Counted from the stretch's first letter, positions 23,743 to 37,362 are shown. The stretch: 64,000 nt of DNA from Anthostomella pinea (GCA_963556695.1 CAUWAG010000020.1:5394001-5458000), one strand, 5' to 3'. Notes: generated from the letters alone by a model not told the origin. Numbers and translations: made by a program.

Positions 23743-24823
23743 TCACCACTTGCCAACCACTGCCCGTACGTCTTCGATCGGGACCTCCCTCTCCGTCAGC
23801 GTGGCCTTTTTCACCTCTCCGGGCTGGGAATATTGATGGGACTGGGGATGGGGGTGGGGATTTGCATCCCGCTGCAGCGTCCACACCGATGTCACCCCGA
23901 GGCCGGACAGGAAGTCCAGCGCGCGGGCGTAGTTGGTGCCCAGCTGCGCGATGCCGTGGCTGTCGTCGGAGAGGGTGAACTTGCCGCCCATGCGCAGCCA
24001 CTCCTCGGCAATGACCCGACACGGATACGGCTCGGCCAGCCCCTTGCGCAGCGCGCTGCTGTTGCACTCGAGCCAGCCGCCGTACGAGGCCACGTAGTGC
24101 AGGTTGCGGCGCACGCGCTCCCACACGCCCGGCCAGGCGCGGATGTTGTGGTTTGGATTAGTGCTTAGCAGGCGGATCAGGTCGAAGTGGCCGACCACGC
24201 GCGGGTTGAGGGACTGCAGCATCGAGTACTGCTCGTCGTAGTAGCGCTCGTACATGCGCTCCTCACCGTTACCGTCACTACTTTGGGGGGAAGGGGGAAC
24301 GACTGAGGCAAGCGCCCGCGCGTAGTACGCCGCGTCGTAGTCGATCGGGATCGCGTTGACGTGGTGCAGACTGCCGATGAAGTAGTCGATGCTTGGGTGC
24401 GCGGCGAGCTGGGTGATTAGTGGTGCGTATGCGGGCCGTAGCCACTCGCCTTCGAAGCCGATTAGGAGGGCGATCTGCGAAGCGTATTTGGCCTGCAGAC
24501 GTTGGGCTTCGGCGAGGTAGGCCTCGTGCCGGGGGAAGAGGACGGCGAGGGAGGCTTCGGGGTCGTCGAGCTGGGGGTTGTTTAGCGGGTTTTGGTGGTT
24601 TGGCTTGCTTCGAAAGAGGGGATAGGGGGGTATTGTGAGTGGAAAGGGGAAGCTCACTGACCTCTTCTGGGTATAGGTCTTCCCGCTGTGTTCGTGGCAT
24701 GTGCTCGGTCAGCCCCATGGTCGTGTAGCCTAGGCTGATGGCGTGCTGGATGACGGCCTCAAGATCGTCCTTTGCGTGGCCGGGGCAGAACTGCCCCGAG
24801 TGGGAGTGCATCGTGAAAGCCAT
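23743..24823 (-). CDS. HIS2: Histidinol-phosphatase (PHP family)
   Basis: Two exons, 24662-24823 and 23743-24570, give 329 aa, close to yeast His2 (335 aa). The intron 24571-24661 has donor GTCAGT and acceptor CCCAG. The PHP (polymerase and histidinol phosphatase) signature starts at residue 5 with MHSHSGQFCPGH; further metal-site regions are GLTEHMP, IGFEGEW, FIGSLHHV, VVGHFDLIRL and FTLSDDSHG. Known role: hydrolysis of L-histidinol phosphate to histidinol, the penultimate step of histidine synthesis (EC 3.1.3.15), in the cytosol. The gene is convergent with the LST4-like gene and divergent from the RBM26/27-like gene. Confidence 0.92.
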
Positions 24824-25909
24824 GGTGTTTGTTGGTTGATATGCATGCAGTATATATGCGTTTGTATGTATGTATGGAGTAGATAGATGTGATAAGAACT
24901 TGAGAAGATATATAAAGAGGTAAGTCTTTCACTCAACCGAGTAAACTCTAATGACGGCTTATTATCTCCGATACCTTACAGTGAGTCTATCATGACAATA
25001 AAGTTATCTTCATCAGATCAAGCTTCATGAGACGGCTTGTCAAAGAAGTGGATTCTGGTTGTCGATTAGGTCAGCCTGAAATTCACCGATCCGTCAGCCC
25101 GGGACGGGAATAAACTCTCATGTCGGGATCCCTGCGTGCATGAGTCTCACCGCCTCCAGATCTGATCTGATACTGTATGATCCCATCTTTTCTTATGACT
25201 TGGAAAGGGATTCACTTCAAGCCATCAGGATGGTCAATGTAGGTAAGAGCAATGATTCCGCCAAGATGAGTGAATGTCCAAGGCATGCAATGCGCGAGGT
25301 ATGCTTCTTGTGATACTTCACAAACCAAATGCCTTGCTTTGCTCTCTATGAGGTGACAGTCGCATTCAATGTTCCTGTCCTATTGATTGCTTGCGAATTG
25401 AGAAAGAATTTATTGATCACCGTACCGTGGGGATGGTGTTGATCAAGGCTTCCCCGCCCCCACCATGATGATATCTGCTGTAAGGTACCTAGGTAGGCGG
25501 GAGGAGCTACCTAAGGCAGCCCACAGGGGGGGGGGCTGCATACTTGACTGCTAGGCGGCGCACGGACAAAACCTATCCCCACTTCACCCAGTGTGACGCA
25601 ACCCCCCAAGCGCGTAGCATTCCATTGGAAGCACCCGATTTTTTTCCAATTCTAAGAGGCTTCATTCAAGCTTCTGACCCGTTGTCACTCAGCCTTGCAG
25701 CTAAGGCGCCGGCACCTTTCACCACCAGCACGCGCACGCCTGTCACACGTCGCGTTCATTCACAGCAGCAGTCTGTTGCCCCAAGGGAGGAGGGCAATGA
25801 CAGGCTTCCCATTTCTCTCCACCATCGCGAACTTGACGCGTCTCGGTGTCTAGGCATTGAACTGCAATACCAGCTGTCTACCGAAACCTGTCCCCCCTCG
25901 TCACGGATC
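24824..25909. other. Divergent intergenic region (HIS2 / RBM26-like)
   Basis: About 1.1 kb containing the promoters of both divergent genes. A run of G lies near 25527. Open frames upstream of the RBM26-like start are probably 5' UTR. Confidence 0.4.
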
Positions 25910-28509
25910 ATGCTCTTCGCCGAGGCTGATACGCCTCTCCTCAAAGCTTGGATCGTCAAGCGTCTGGCTAACACGTATGTCTCGTCATTGCTTTGTTTGC
26001 GCGCAACGGTTTCACACTGACCATTGATTGTCTCCAGGTCCGACGCAGACGCCGATGTACTCGCAGACTATGTCCTAGCCCTGCTGCGACATGATGGCGA
26101 GCTCGAGGTCATTCGCCAGCTTTTCGAAGAAGAAATCCCCGATTTCCTCAGAGAGGGTATGGTTATCAAGAGGGCCTGCGCTGCGCTGGACTACACGCTG
26201 ACATACGATAGATGCCGCTGCTTTCACAGATGATGTGTTCCAGGCTGTACAGTACCGATCCTATCTGCCAGGAGCCCCTCCTCCTCCACCGATTTCCCGA
26301 CAACAACTGAGTGCACTGCCGCCTGTAGCGCCGGCACAGAACGTCCCTCGACTCGACGTCCAACCACCGTTTCCCACGTATGCTCAGCCACCCACAGGCC
26401 CTGCTCTTGGACCCGGCGGCTCCCGAAAACGCTCGTACAATGATCGCGACGATAAAGACGTGGATATCATCTTGACGAGTCAGAGCCCGTATGGAGGCCC
26501 GCAGCCGTTCAAGCAGCCTCGTAGAGGAGGTGGCTTTTCCCAGCGTGGGGCCATATTTGACAGGTTCGACGACCCGTACGACGCAAAGAACTTACGAGGA
26601 GGCCACAATCCATACGGAGCACCTCACGGTCCAGCCGGATATGCGCCACCTCAGTCTTACTCGCCATCCCCCCATGGTTCGAGCCTGCCCCCCCTCGACG
26701 CCAATAGCCTTATGGAGAACATTCAGCGACTCCAGCAGCTAGGCATCCCGATACCTCAGATTCCGCAATTACCTGAGCTTCCTAAACCAGTCTATTCGGG
26801 GTCAACCATCGCTCCGTCTCCTCGCAGGAGAAAACAGCGTTGCAGAGACTATGACACCAAGGGGTTTTGCCAGAGGGGTAACAACTGCATATTCCAGCAT
26901 GGAACCGAGTCACTTCACATCCCTCCCTTTAGACCTCCGGCTGGTGATGGTAAGCCTACATTACCCGAAGGGGTGGTCTACGATGGATGATATGCTGATG
27001 AAGAAGTAGAATATGACCCGGCCAGCGCGTCTTTGCCACCGATGCCCAGTTTCAGCAATTTGCCGGCTGCGCCAGAATTACCGCCCTTGGACAAGTCGGC
27101 TTTCGAGGCTATTCCTCCCGCTACTCGTCGCGAGCCTAAGAAGCCGAGACGTATGAAAGGTCGAGCGCCGTTCGCCATGAACGGTCCTATGCACGACCGT
27201 TCCAAGACAGTCATCGCGGTTCAGAACATCCCTGCGGAGAACTACAGCGAGGATCAGATCCGTGCATACTTCTCTCAGTTCGGCACCATTGCGAATATCT
27301 CGATGCAGGAGTACAATCGTCTTGCTACCATCAAGTTTGACACGTGGGAAGAGGCAAACGCTGCTTGGAGTTCGCCAAAGGTCATCTTTGACAACCGGTT
27401 CGTCAAGGTGTTCTGGTACAAAGACAAGGCTGAAGCTGGAACTGCGCCTAGTGGGAAGCCTGCTGGCGCCCTGAAGAATGGTTCCGCAAATGGCCATGCT
27501 GCGACTAGCGATACCGCTTCTGCCGAGCCGGAGTTCGATATGGAAGAGTTCAACCGGAAGCAGGAAGAAGCGCAAAAAACCCACCAGGAGAAAATGCAGA
27601 AGCGACAAGAGATTGAGCGCCAACGTCAAGAGCTTGAGGATCGTGAAAAGGAACTCCGTGCTCGTCAGATAGAGGCGAAACGCAAACTCCAGGCGAAGCT
27701 TGCGGCGAACGGGTCAAGAAATGGATCTTCGCCACCTGCCGAGATATTGCCGGACAGCACCAACAAGAAACCAAGTTCACAGACCGAGGCTCTGCGCGCC
27801 CAGCTGGCAGCGCTTCAGGATGAGGCAAACCAGCTAGGGATCGATCCGGATGCTGCTCGAGATGAATATTCATCGTGGGCACCGAGAGGTCGAGGCAGAG
27901 GGAGAGGTCCTCGTGGAAGTGGTTCCTTCCCTCCTAGAGCCGCACGTGGTGGCTATGGATACCGTGGCAGAGGCGGTGGTGTTCAAGCTCGGCATTCGGC
28001 TTATGCAGCGTATTCCTTGGACAACCGACCGAAGATTGTTGCGCTGTCCGGAGTGGATTTCACTGTTCCGGAGAACGATGAAGCGCTGCGGCAGTATCTT
28101 TTCGTAAGTGATATGGACCTCTGTCGACATTCAAGACTAACAACAAATATCTTAGGGTATCGGAGAGTTCAAAGATATACATGCTGATCCTACGACGACT
28201 CATGTCTCATTCAAGGACCGCAAGACGGCTGAAAAGTTCATGTTTGGAATATCCGCGCATGATTCAATTCCTGGAGTTGGAGAGAAGGTTGAACCCGCGT
28301 GGCCCACGAGTGCGCCGGACTCCGAGACAACTACAACTGCTGATGGCGACTTCCTCATGGCTAGTGGTCTAGAGGACGAACAAGCAGCCCGCAAGGCTAG
28401 TATTGCTGGTAGTAGTGCCACCGCAGGACTAGAAGAGGGCGAGGCGCGCGATACCATGGACCATGGTGACATGGATTATGAAGCAGGTGAAGACTGGGGT
28501 ATCTCATGA
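25910..28509 (+). CDS. RNA-binding protein of the RBM26/27 (Rmn1) family
   Basis: Five exons, 25910-25974, 26038-26156, 26212-26949, 27010-28103 and 28156-28509, predict 789 aa; every junction keeps frame. The N-terminus (about 1-75) is the PWI-like helical domain seen in RBM26/27, with DTPLLKAWIVKRL and FTDDVFQAVQYRSYLPG. A CCCH zinc finger (C-x8-C-x5-C-x3-H; Cys272, Cys281, Cys287, His291) follows. An RRM covers about 373-445 (KTVIAVQNIP ... FVKVFWY). A charged coiled-coil (about 480-545) and an RGG-rich stretch (RGRGRGRGPRGSG) precede an acidic end. Known relatives (human RBM26/27, fission yeast Rmn1) work with the Mtl1-Red1 / PAXT-type complexes that feed nuclear transcripts to the exosome. 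A nuclear location and the same role are inferred. Confidence 0.85.
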
Positions 28510-29323
28510 AGAAAGCACGAGTAGGCGTTGAGACTCGAGGCAATCACCCCTTTGTATGAGTTTTTATGAGGAATGATATGATTAATTTACATATCACAGT
28601 CGGTGCCACTCCGACTGAGCATGGTATATTTCATGCGCTACTAGGTATGTTCAATGTACTGAGAGGAATATGTGCGCAGGGCATCACACGAGCCGCTGTC
28701 CGCTTTGGCTCATGGCTTGAGACTTGACATACTCTGATGTGAGGTTTCTTACATCCTTTCTCCCTAAAGGTTTGGGTTTGCGCCACATATTGACTGAACA
28801 CTTCACTACCTGACACCGAAGCGGAAGTTAGAGGCCATAACAGCACCCTGCCCCGTCGACATAGTGTCCAAGGCTGCGAGACTATACTTTACGACCAAGG
28901 TAGCCTTGGATCTAGACTCCAAGGCCCGCGCTATGCCTGGGAGTTCATAACAATGATACTCAGTGTTACCAGCCCAACGGTATTTGCTATACGGGGTAGC
29001 ATATGCGTTACCGAGCAAGCAACCTTCGCCATGACCATGGTCTTCTATCAATTGGGGAGCACCGTTACCAAAACCTACCTGGAGTTAAGTTGGAGATTGG
29101 CGAATGCTTCATTTATGCTTAGCCCTCGATCTTCCCTTGCGTGTTTTGTGCATGGTTTTTCTCACGGCCTACTCCCAGCGAATCGCTGTTTCTCATTGAC
29201 TATACTGGAGCATCACCGGCGCCCTTGTTATACGAAAGTTTCGACTAAGTATCATGTTCACTGCCCAATTCAGCAATCTCAACGTCAGGCCGCTATAATA
29301 TCAGTCTTGAGCGATTCGTCAAC
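28510..29323. other. Intergenic, no gene supported
   Basis: About 0.8 kb between two plus-strand genes, containing the 3' end of the RBM26-like transcript and the promoter of the glucanase. No protein-like frame was seen. Confidence 0.4.
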
Positions 29324-30346
29324 ATGAAACCATCCCTTTCCGTGAACATGCGGAAGGCCGCCAGTCTACTCGTCCTCGCCAGTTCACCAGTACACGCCCG
29401 TCCGGCGCCGATGACAGGGCCGGCAGCGCAATCGTCACCAGAGATTCGAGTAACCAACACGATCGTCACTGATACCATTGACAATGACACCTTCAGCATC
29501 GTCAACACGCCGGGCGTCGCCAAACGCATGATCCTATGGGAGTACACCCTAACCCACGACTTCAAAGACTACCCCGGGATCCAGGAATCCGCCGCCTCGC
29601 TCCCTGCCTCGCCCTACATCAGGACAGCCATGAACTGGGAGACGTGGCGGCCGCCCGAGCTGCCCGCCTCCATCATCCACCGGCCGATGGTGCGTCTTCC
29701 AAGCAGCCTCGCCGCCGAGCCCTGGTCCGCCCTCCTGGCCTCGCTCGCCACGCAGCCCCCGCCCGGGCCCGACATCGACAAAGACAAGCCCATCGTGCAC
29801 TTCTACAACGAGCCGGAACTCGCAGGCGTCACGCCGACAGAGGCGCTCGCCGCGTGGCGCAGCCACATGCTGCCCCTCCGCCGCACCCACGGCGTCGAGC
29901 TCGTCGGCCCGGCCTGCGCCAGCTACGCCGCCGGCGACGCCTGGCATGCCACCTTCATGGCCGCGCTGCTGCCGGACGAGCTCCCTAACTACATAGGCGT
30001 GCACTTCTACACCTCCCCGGACCCGAACTCACTATCAGAGCACGAGGTGGACTGCGCCAAGAACTACATCCGCAAGAAGTACGACGAGTTCGGGGGGCGG
30101 ATGAAGGTAGTCGTGAGCGAGATCGCGAGCACTAGTCGGGATCCGGTGGAGGTGAAGAGGTTTACGAGGGGAATGGTGGAGTGGATGGATCGGCAGGGGT
30201 GGGTCAGGGAGTTTGGGTTCTTTGTGGCGGCGAGGGAGATGAGGGACGGGTTTGTTGGGTCGGCGGCGCTGCTGCTGGATCGGGAGGGGAGGTGGTCGGG
30301 GTTGGGAAGGTATTTTGCTGGGTTTAGGGATGGGGGTGGGGATTAG
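29324..30346 (+). CDS. GH128 / Asl1-like secreted glycoside hydrolase
   Basis: A single-exon gene of 340 aa starting MKPSLSVNMRKAASLLVLAS, which looks like a signal peptide ending near ARPAP (about residue 25-29). The catalytic domain shows IVHFYNEPELAG (Glu163, likely acid/base) and VVVSEIAST (Glu266, likely nucleophile), with ALAAWRSHMLPLR and YIGVHFYT between. This is the Glyco_hydro_cc/GH128 pattern shared with fission yeast Asl1. Family members characterised so far are endo-beta-1,3-glucanases acting on cell-wall glucan; the substrate here is inference. The coding region is markedly GC-rich compared with its flanks. The protein ends soon after the barrel, so no cell-wall-binding or GPI tail is present. 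Confidence 0.82.
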   Translation: MKPSLSVNMRKAASLLVLASSPVHARPAPMTGPAAQSSPEIRVTNTIVTDTIDNDTFSIVNTPGVAKRMILWEYTLTHDFKDYPGIQESAASLPASPYIRTAMNWETWRPPELPASIIHRPMVRLPSSLAAEPWSALLASLATQPPPGPDIDKDKPIVHFYNEPELAGVTPTEALAAWRSHMLPLRRTHGVELVGPACASYAAGDAWHATFMAALLPDELPNYIGVHFYTSPDPNSLSEHEVDCAKNYIRKKYDEFGGRMKVVVSEIASTSRDPVEVKRFTRGMVEWMDRQGWVREFGFFVAAREMRDGFVGSAALLLDREGRWSGLGRYFAGFRDGGGD

Positions 30347-33300
30347 GATGGATAGGGGGGTATGGAGGTAGGGATGTGGATGGACTATGTCTGCTTGGTT
30401 AGGGGCTCGCTTTGCTGGATTGGATTCGATGGCTGGGATTGTTAATCAGAAGCGGCCTTCTGGGCGCGAAGCAATGTGTCGACGAAATACTTCGGTGTTG
30501 ACTTTGAGTCATTCCTTTGGGCTTCTTCCCGATTAAAACTCGCTGCATGGAAATGGGATACCTGGGCGTCGTCGTTGGATAGGCAGTCTTCGTCGACAGA
30601 AGTTGGTCATGGAATCAGGTAATATCATGTATTTGACAACTAAAAGCTTCTCTGGCTCTGTGTCGCGGGACATAGAAGAATTCTAATCTCCTGGAAACAG
30701 CTCCCATACCTTACCTTCGACACGAGACAAGTGCTTTCACCTCTACGTCCAGAAGACCGTCAGTCCTCCACATCACCGTCCCCCTTGAGGTGTTTGACGA
30801 CTGGCTTGTCTCTGGTACAAAGTCTGGTTCGTGATAGAACCGATGATGCGTGCTAGCAGGTGATGTTGGTCAGGTCTGCTTCGGCATCCGAGAGAAGGAT
30901 ACGCTCCTTTTATGTTGATGAAAGGCAGAGTAGGAGAGTACCTTGTCCGCCTCCGCTCCGTGTGAGTTGTAAGGCCTCGGTGACATACCTCGGGGACTTC
31001 CAATCCCAGGAGACGGTCACAGATGGAGCTGGGCTCCCGGAGGGCGGGCTCGCTCGATGATCGGTGAAGACGTCCCCAGCTGCGAACGATACGATCTCGA
31101 CGCCGTTTCCAAGCCGCCAAAGGCCATGATGGTTGATCACCTTGCGTGAGGTTTGCCCATGCCTACCTCCCAACTACTGGGAGACGCAACATGCAGTGCG
31201 AAACCCTGGCCGACGGTGCTGACATAAGCCAGCTCGCCGAGAGCGAAAACGAGATGGATCAAATGACAATAAGCTCATGACGGGCACAGCCACGGCGCGT
31301 CGCGATTCTCATATCCCGCGTCCTGCAAGTAAGGTACCTCGACCTCCTTCGTAAGCAGTGTTGCGGCTAACCGTTGGAACAATCGATGGCGGATTGTGCG
31401 AGGGAGTTACCCAACAGCAGAGCCGACGGTTCAATGTTGATGAGGGGCCGACATGGAGCGGCAAAGTGGAAAAAAGCCCCACTGCCGGCCGGCCCCCGTG
31501 TTGGAGCTTGGCGGGATGCAGATAGCCTTCGGTAACCGGTATACCATATCCGGGGGGCATTCCATGCAGATGCCATGCGGATAGGATGTTGCCAACAATA
31601 GCACAGTAGTATCCTTTCCGGCGGAATCGCATTCGGAATAGCTAGGCGCCGTGATGGTTGCTAAAGATATATGATATATCACTACTAAGATATATTACTA
31701 TGTAGAGGAGATTGGATGCGACTGGCTGACGCGCGGCGCAATGTCCAATGTTCAGTCAGTCTTATTCTAAATTCGCCAAGCTTTATAATTCCACTGAAGA
31801 GATGGCCAAGGCCCAACGTATGCCGCCAAGCAGCCAAGCAGCCAAGTGGTCAAGCAGCCAAGTGGCCAAGCACGACTGGACGATAAACAAGCTCCCGCCT
31901 CCCGGCGTGTGTTCTGATTCTCACAAAACTTGGCCAAAGCTTGAATCCGCTCCAGTTGGCGCTCTACCTGGCGTCATTGTGCATCTTGGCTTTTCGACCT
32001 CGACATCTCCCGTCGTTCTCGCGTGCATTTCCCAAGGTGTGCGATGTGCATGGGAGTGACACGCCCTCGGCATTTGGGACATGACCCCAATCTCAAAACA
32101 AGTCGGTACCGTACCTGCCGAACAACTGTCGGCGATCCGATCCGATCCCATCAAATACGTGCAGACGTGTCGTTGGGCAGAGCTATTCGGGTTTCCAACT
32201 TCTTATTATCATAGCCCCTGAATACCTGTAAACGCCACGTTCGTCCTTTCAGGCTACAGCTACCTACGTAGGTGGTGCAGTAGACCAGGCGCAGACGTCG
32301 CGATGCCAAGGCGAACGGAGGCCTCCCATACATGTACCAGACACGTGCCAGAGTCCAGACCCTTGCTCTGTCCGTCCCACGATTATCGTCTGGAAACGGG
32401 CGACAGGAGCAGAAGTTCCAGCGCACTCTGATTCGATGCGAAATAATTCTGATTGTCTGATTGTCTGATTGTCTGATTGTCTGATAATCTTGATTTGCAG
32501 ATTCGCGACGTCCCTGCAGGTCACTGGTCGTACCTTAGATGGTAAATGTAAATGACGGGTCATAGTTGCTGTCCCCTGAGTGTATGGGCATTGGCGTTTT
32601 GCATTTTCCAATACAAACGCCAAGGTGCCCTTGCTTTCTCTCCTGGAGCATGCAACCTTTTCTCTCTCTTCCGCCTACACAGTTCTTCATACCCACCTGC
32701 AGTTCGCATCTGCCTATTCCCTATCCCCTATTCCCTATTCCCTAAGGTATTGCCACTTGGGCCTGGCACCGCCCTCTGATACTGCCCACCGCCCACCGCC
32801 CAGTGCCCACCTCGGCCCCGACCCTTCAGGACACCGGGAGGCTCACAGCTCCTACATGTAGCGCAAGGCCGACGTTGACTTCGCCCTCAGCATCGCCATA
32901 GCTAGGGCTCTTTGATTCCAGAGTAGGGGCGGATCCGGACGTGATCGACAGTGAGTAACCGACTCCCTCAATCCATCACTCGCATCGAGGTCCAGGCCCC
33001 GATATATATAATAAGGGATCGATTGGACCGTTAACAGGAAGAAGCAGAGGTATCTACGAGACTACGCAGGCGGCTGAAATCACCAGAACATTTCAACATC
33101 CCGCATTCGACCGACTGCAACGTGGACGTCTTCACCTTTTTGTTTTGCACCTTCGAGCAGAAAGAAGCAGGGCGGGCACGCGCATATTTATCGCAACCCG
33201 AACCAACCTTGAACGGCCCCCAACCCCAATCCCAACCGACAATACCCCGTCAGAGCTGTCAAACACGCGCAAAGTACCCTACATACCTTACCGACATAGA

Positions 33301-34236
33301 TCTGCGACTATCGATTGCCGACGATGTCTTTTCCCAAGGAGGAAGACTGCTACAACAAGCATCATCACCGTGAGTCTATTTTCTTTGCTTCCTCCCGCCT
33401 GGTGTCATCGTGTCATGACGGAGGGATGTTTCACGGGACAATCCATGTCACCATGTGAGCACACGTGCCAAGCGGCCATTCGCAGGGACTCCTCCAAAGT
33501 ACCTCGCTAGCAGCTGCTCGGCCAACTCACTTCGAGGTACCGTTGTAGGCTGTCGGCGCTCTGGAATTGCCGTCCATTACTCGCACATTACCTTCCCTTA
33601 CTCATCTCGCTCCCCTCTCCGTTTTTCCCCACAAACACCGGCAGAGAGACCGTCCAATTCGCCAAGTCTGCTTTCAATTCAGCGCATCTACACTCCACCA
33701 CCTGCCCTGCAATGCCCTGCCATGCATGCCCTGCAGCCAGCACGATAGCACGATGGCCCGACAGCTAGCACGATACCGCTGTTAGCTGCGCGCTACCGTA
33801 CCGCGCCGAGGTACCTAGACTACCTCTCGCAATCCTGTATTTTCCCTTTCGCTCATCCTCCCATCCCTCTTCTGGCCATTCTTCCCCTTCCCGTCACCAC
33901 CGATTGATTCTCTTCTCTATTGTTTGCTTCGTCATAGGTTTTATTCACCAACGCTTTCCATTCGTGCCATGTTGGGCTCCGGATCCGGTCCTGTCGCTCC
34001 CTGACCAACTCCCAACTCTTCCGCTTCACATATTCGTACTCCCAACACCGTTCATGATACCCAACACGGACAAAGAACGACACAAACGCAGGGGCGCATA
34101 ATAAGCCGGTGCTCTACTGGCATCTGTGGCCTGCAGTCTCCCTCCCCTCATCCTCGGACTTGCATCGTCATCCTCTGTCTGTCACCATCGAGTGGCGAAT
34201 GGAAAGTTTGCGCAACGTTGCCGAATAATTACTTAC
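30347..34236. other. Long intergenic region upstream of the Ca2+/H+ exchanger
   Basis: About 3.9 kb without a credible gene. It contains low-complexity GCCAAGCA-type repeats (about 31808-31870) and a (TCTGATTG)n octamer array (32449-32484). From about 33100 to 34236 the plus strand is pyrimidine-rich, typical of fungal promoters and long 5' UTRs, and probably belongs to the exchanger gene. Confidence 0.4.
32449..32484. repeat. Octanucleotide tandem repeat (CTGATTGT)n
   Basis: Between four and five head-to-tail copies of an 8-mer with CTGATTGT in each, seen directly. Confidence 0.9.
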
Positions 34237-36151
34237 ATGATGACCGACCAATCAGTCAACCTCTACAAGACCAAAAACCAGGCCGGCCGCCTAGGTCGAA
34301 GCGATTCTAATGGAAGCGGCGTATGGAACCCCTTCAGGCGCTTCAACCATGATCAACCCAAGAACGGTGGGCACAAACGAGCTTCAACCCTGAACGATGC
34401 CGAGCAGGGACGGGCTGGCGACAACTACGACACGCCACAGCTCAGACCTGCGAGTACTATGCCAGAGCATTATCAAGCCCCAGCCGACAAGATATCCCAA
34501 AGCAGCAAGGAGGCCGAACGTGGCGGATCTGGTAGTGGACAGCATGACGAGAACTTCGACTCCCAGGCGACCACCATCCCCGACAGTCCGAATGGACTTC
34601 GACAACGCAGTACAAATGGGAAGGATACAACCATTACGCCCGGCAGTCGAGGTGAACGAGAGAAGGGACGGACCGGCCTAGACGAGGACGAAAAGCCCAA
34701 ACCGCATTTCACGTTGAAGAACCAGATTCAGCGCACCCTCTTGAACTCGTGGATCAACGTCCTGTTGGTGGCTGCCCCTGCCGGCATTGCTGTCTGGGCC
34801 GCTGGTCTCGACGGCCGTATTGCGTTTGCTATCAACTTCATCGCCATTGTCCCTCTCGCTGCTATGCTGAGCTACGCTACCGAGCAGATTGCCTTGCGGA
34901 CTGGTGATGTTCTGGGCGGATTAATCAATGCTACTTTCGGGTAAGGAGCTTCTGGACGGACCACCTCAAAACCGACGATGGGACCTCGCTGACATTGTCA
35001 CTAGCAATGCTGTCGAGCTCATCGTGGCCATCATCGCGCTGACCCAGAACCAAGTAACTGTCGTACAAACATCGCTGATCGGCAGTATTCTCTCCAATCT
35101 GCTCCTTGTCATGGGATGCTGCTTCTTCTGTGGAGGTATAAACCGACCCGAGCAGTTCTTCAACACGACCGTCGCCCAGACAGCCGCCAGCCTGCTCGCT
35201 CTCGCGGTCGGGAGTCTCATCGTGCCCACCATCTTCTCGCACACGCCGGAATTCGAGGATATCAACGCTCTAAAGCCCACCGATGTCCCGGACCTGTCTC
35301 ACGGCGTCGCCGTCATCCTGTTGTTGGTGTACGCCTTCTACCTCTTCTTCCAACTGAGGACACATAGCAGCATGTTTGCCGAATCGGGCGAAAAGGTTGA
35401 CACCCAGAATATCTTCAAATCGAAGACCCCCGTCCCGGAAGAGAATGCTGTTGCCTCCGGTGTGACATCCGGTGTGGCACAAACTATGACCGCTAGCGCA
35501 GGAATGAACGGACGCAACGGTCAACTGACTTCGATGATGATGAACCCCTCAACCAAGAAGCCGCAGTCAGAGGAGGATGAGGAACCCGAGGAACCCGAAT
35601 TGCATTTCTTCGTCGCCTTGGGTACTCTACTCATCGCGACGGTAATCATTGCATTATGCGCCGAGGGTATGGTTACCGGTATCGATGCCATCACGGCCGA
35701 AGGTGTCAGTGAGGAGTTCGTGGGTCTGATCCTGATCCCGATTGTCGGTAACGCATGCGAGCATGCCACTGCGGTTACGGTTGCCGTCAAGGACAAGATG
35801 GACCTCGCCATTGGTGTCGCCATTGGCTCGTCTATGCAAGTCGCGCTCTTCCTCATCCCTCTGCTGGTCATCATCGCCTGGGGCATGGGCAACACGGATA
35901 TGACGCTGGCTTTCGACACCTTCCAAATCATCGTTCTCTTCGTCGCCGTCTTGCTGGTCAACTATCTGATAGGAGATGGCAAGAGTCATTGGCTTGAAGG
36001 TGCACAGCTGATATGTCTGTACTTGATCATTGCTGTGTGCGCGTGGTGTAAGTCTTGTTCTACATATTCGCCTGCAAATAGGTTATGCTAACGCGTGCGC
36101 TCAGATTACCCCAACCCCAACCTTGATAATAACACCAGCACCCCTGGTTAG
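34237..36151 (+). CDS. Vacuolar Ca2+/H+ exchanger (Vcx1/CAX family)
   Basis: Three exons, 34237-34940, 35005-36047 and 36105-36151, predict 597 aa. The introns (64 and 57 nt) have GTAAGG/CACTAG and GTAAGT/GCTCAG borders. After a hydrophilic N-terminus of about 165 residues come about eleven membrane segments. They include both CAX alpha-repeats: INATFGNAVELIVA (about 229-242) and IPIVGNACEHATAVTVAVKD (about 480-499). An acidic stretch (SEEDEEPEEPE) lies in the central loop, as is usual. Known role: proton-driven Ca2+ uptake into the vacuole, lowering cytosolic calcium after signalling. The first of two adjacent ATGs was chosen. The long disordered N-terminus may be autoinhibitory, as in some plant CAX proteins; that is inference. 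Confidence 0.93.
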
Positions 36152-36483
36152 ACATACCATACAATCAGCTGTGTAGGCCATCTATGGCGCTTCTTCGCCT
36201 TCAACTCTCACGACACGACTCTTATTCTTGTATGAATTTGCCCCAAATTGTATAATATTTGGTCGGCGTACTGCATTCGTTTCGAGCGCGACTACCACCG
36301 CCCAGGGTTCGGAATATCAGATACCGGAGTATACCATTTAATGCAAGAATGCTATGCCTTGACAGGGCTCCTATTTGCATTTTCGGCAGCCTCTACGGCA
36401 GATTTCCTTTTGAGTACACAGTGGGACAGGCACCACGGTTAAGAACAGAACATCCTTCTGATAATTTGGCGTGGAATGGTTTT

Positions 36484-36575
36484 AGTTTCATTTCGGCGTT
36501 GAGGAGATGAAGGAGATTTGGCGTTGGGGAGAAGCAAGACACCTGGCGTTGAGGAGAGCAAAATATCTGGCGTTG
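36484..36575. repeat. Degenerate tandem repeat, about 25-nt unit
   Basis: Three copies plus a partial fourth, each starting GGCGTTG(A/G)GGAGA and followed by a variable A/G-rich part. Seen directly in the sequence. Confidence 0.8.
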
Positions 36576-37362
36576 AGGCCCGCGTTGCACGTTGCAGAAA
36601 AGGAATACCACTACTGGCTGCCCAAAAGCAGCATACGTTTCAGATAGGACGCATATTTTGCATTCTACAGGGTCACGGGAACCCAGGTTGAACACCAAAA
36701 GAATTCTCCACACCAATCAACGAATTCTCGGTACGATTCGATTCTTGCGTAAATACTAGGGTTCTACATTTCCAACTGGGATTGCCATGGTGGTAAAATC
36801 CATGTAACACCATCCAGGCAGTCAAACATGTAAATTATCCTTTCAACCTCTGACATGTTCGATGATAAGACCCTTACTCGCTCTACCTAATCCAGCTGCT
36901 CGGTACTTACTGCTTCCGATCGATGGTCGTTGAGTAACACACATCACTCAAACATAAGCACGAGCACAAACACGGCATAAGTATTCGGCCGACCACATGA
37001 CGAAGCAGGTTTTCCGTCTGTAGATCGTAGTTCCTAGATCGTGAGTTGTGTACCCAGGTACGCAAGAAAAATATGGCACGGCCGGCCGGCCAACTGCACG
37101 TACGGGGTAGAGGGGGGGGTTTCGCGTCGGTTGTTTGACTGCGTGACTGACTGCATGACTGACGCATCGTATCTGGTGCTACCGGACGTTGGCCAGCTGG
37201 TGGTACACGGACATAGATTCGCGACACTTGTTACACGATACATGATACCTATATGATACGAGACACGGGCTTCTTCGGGTTTATGCCATTCGCTGCTCCG
37301 GTCCTTTCGGGGAGTACGGCGGATGACGCGTAGTTGGGTAGTTGATTGTGCTTGGTCTGGAA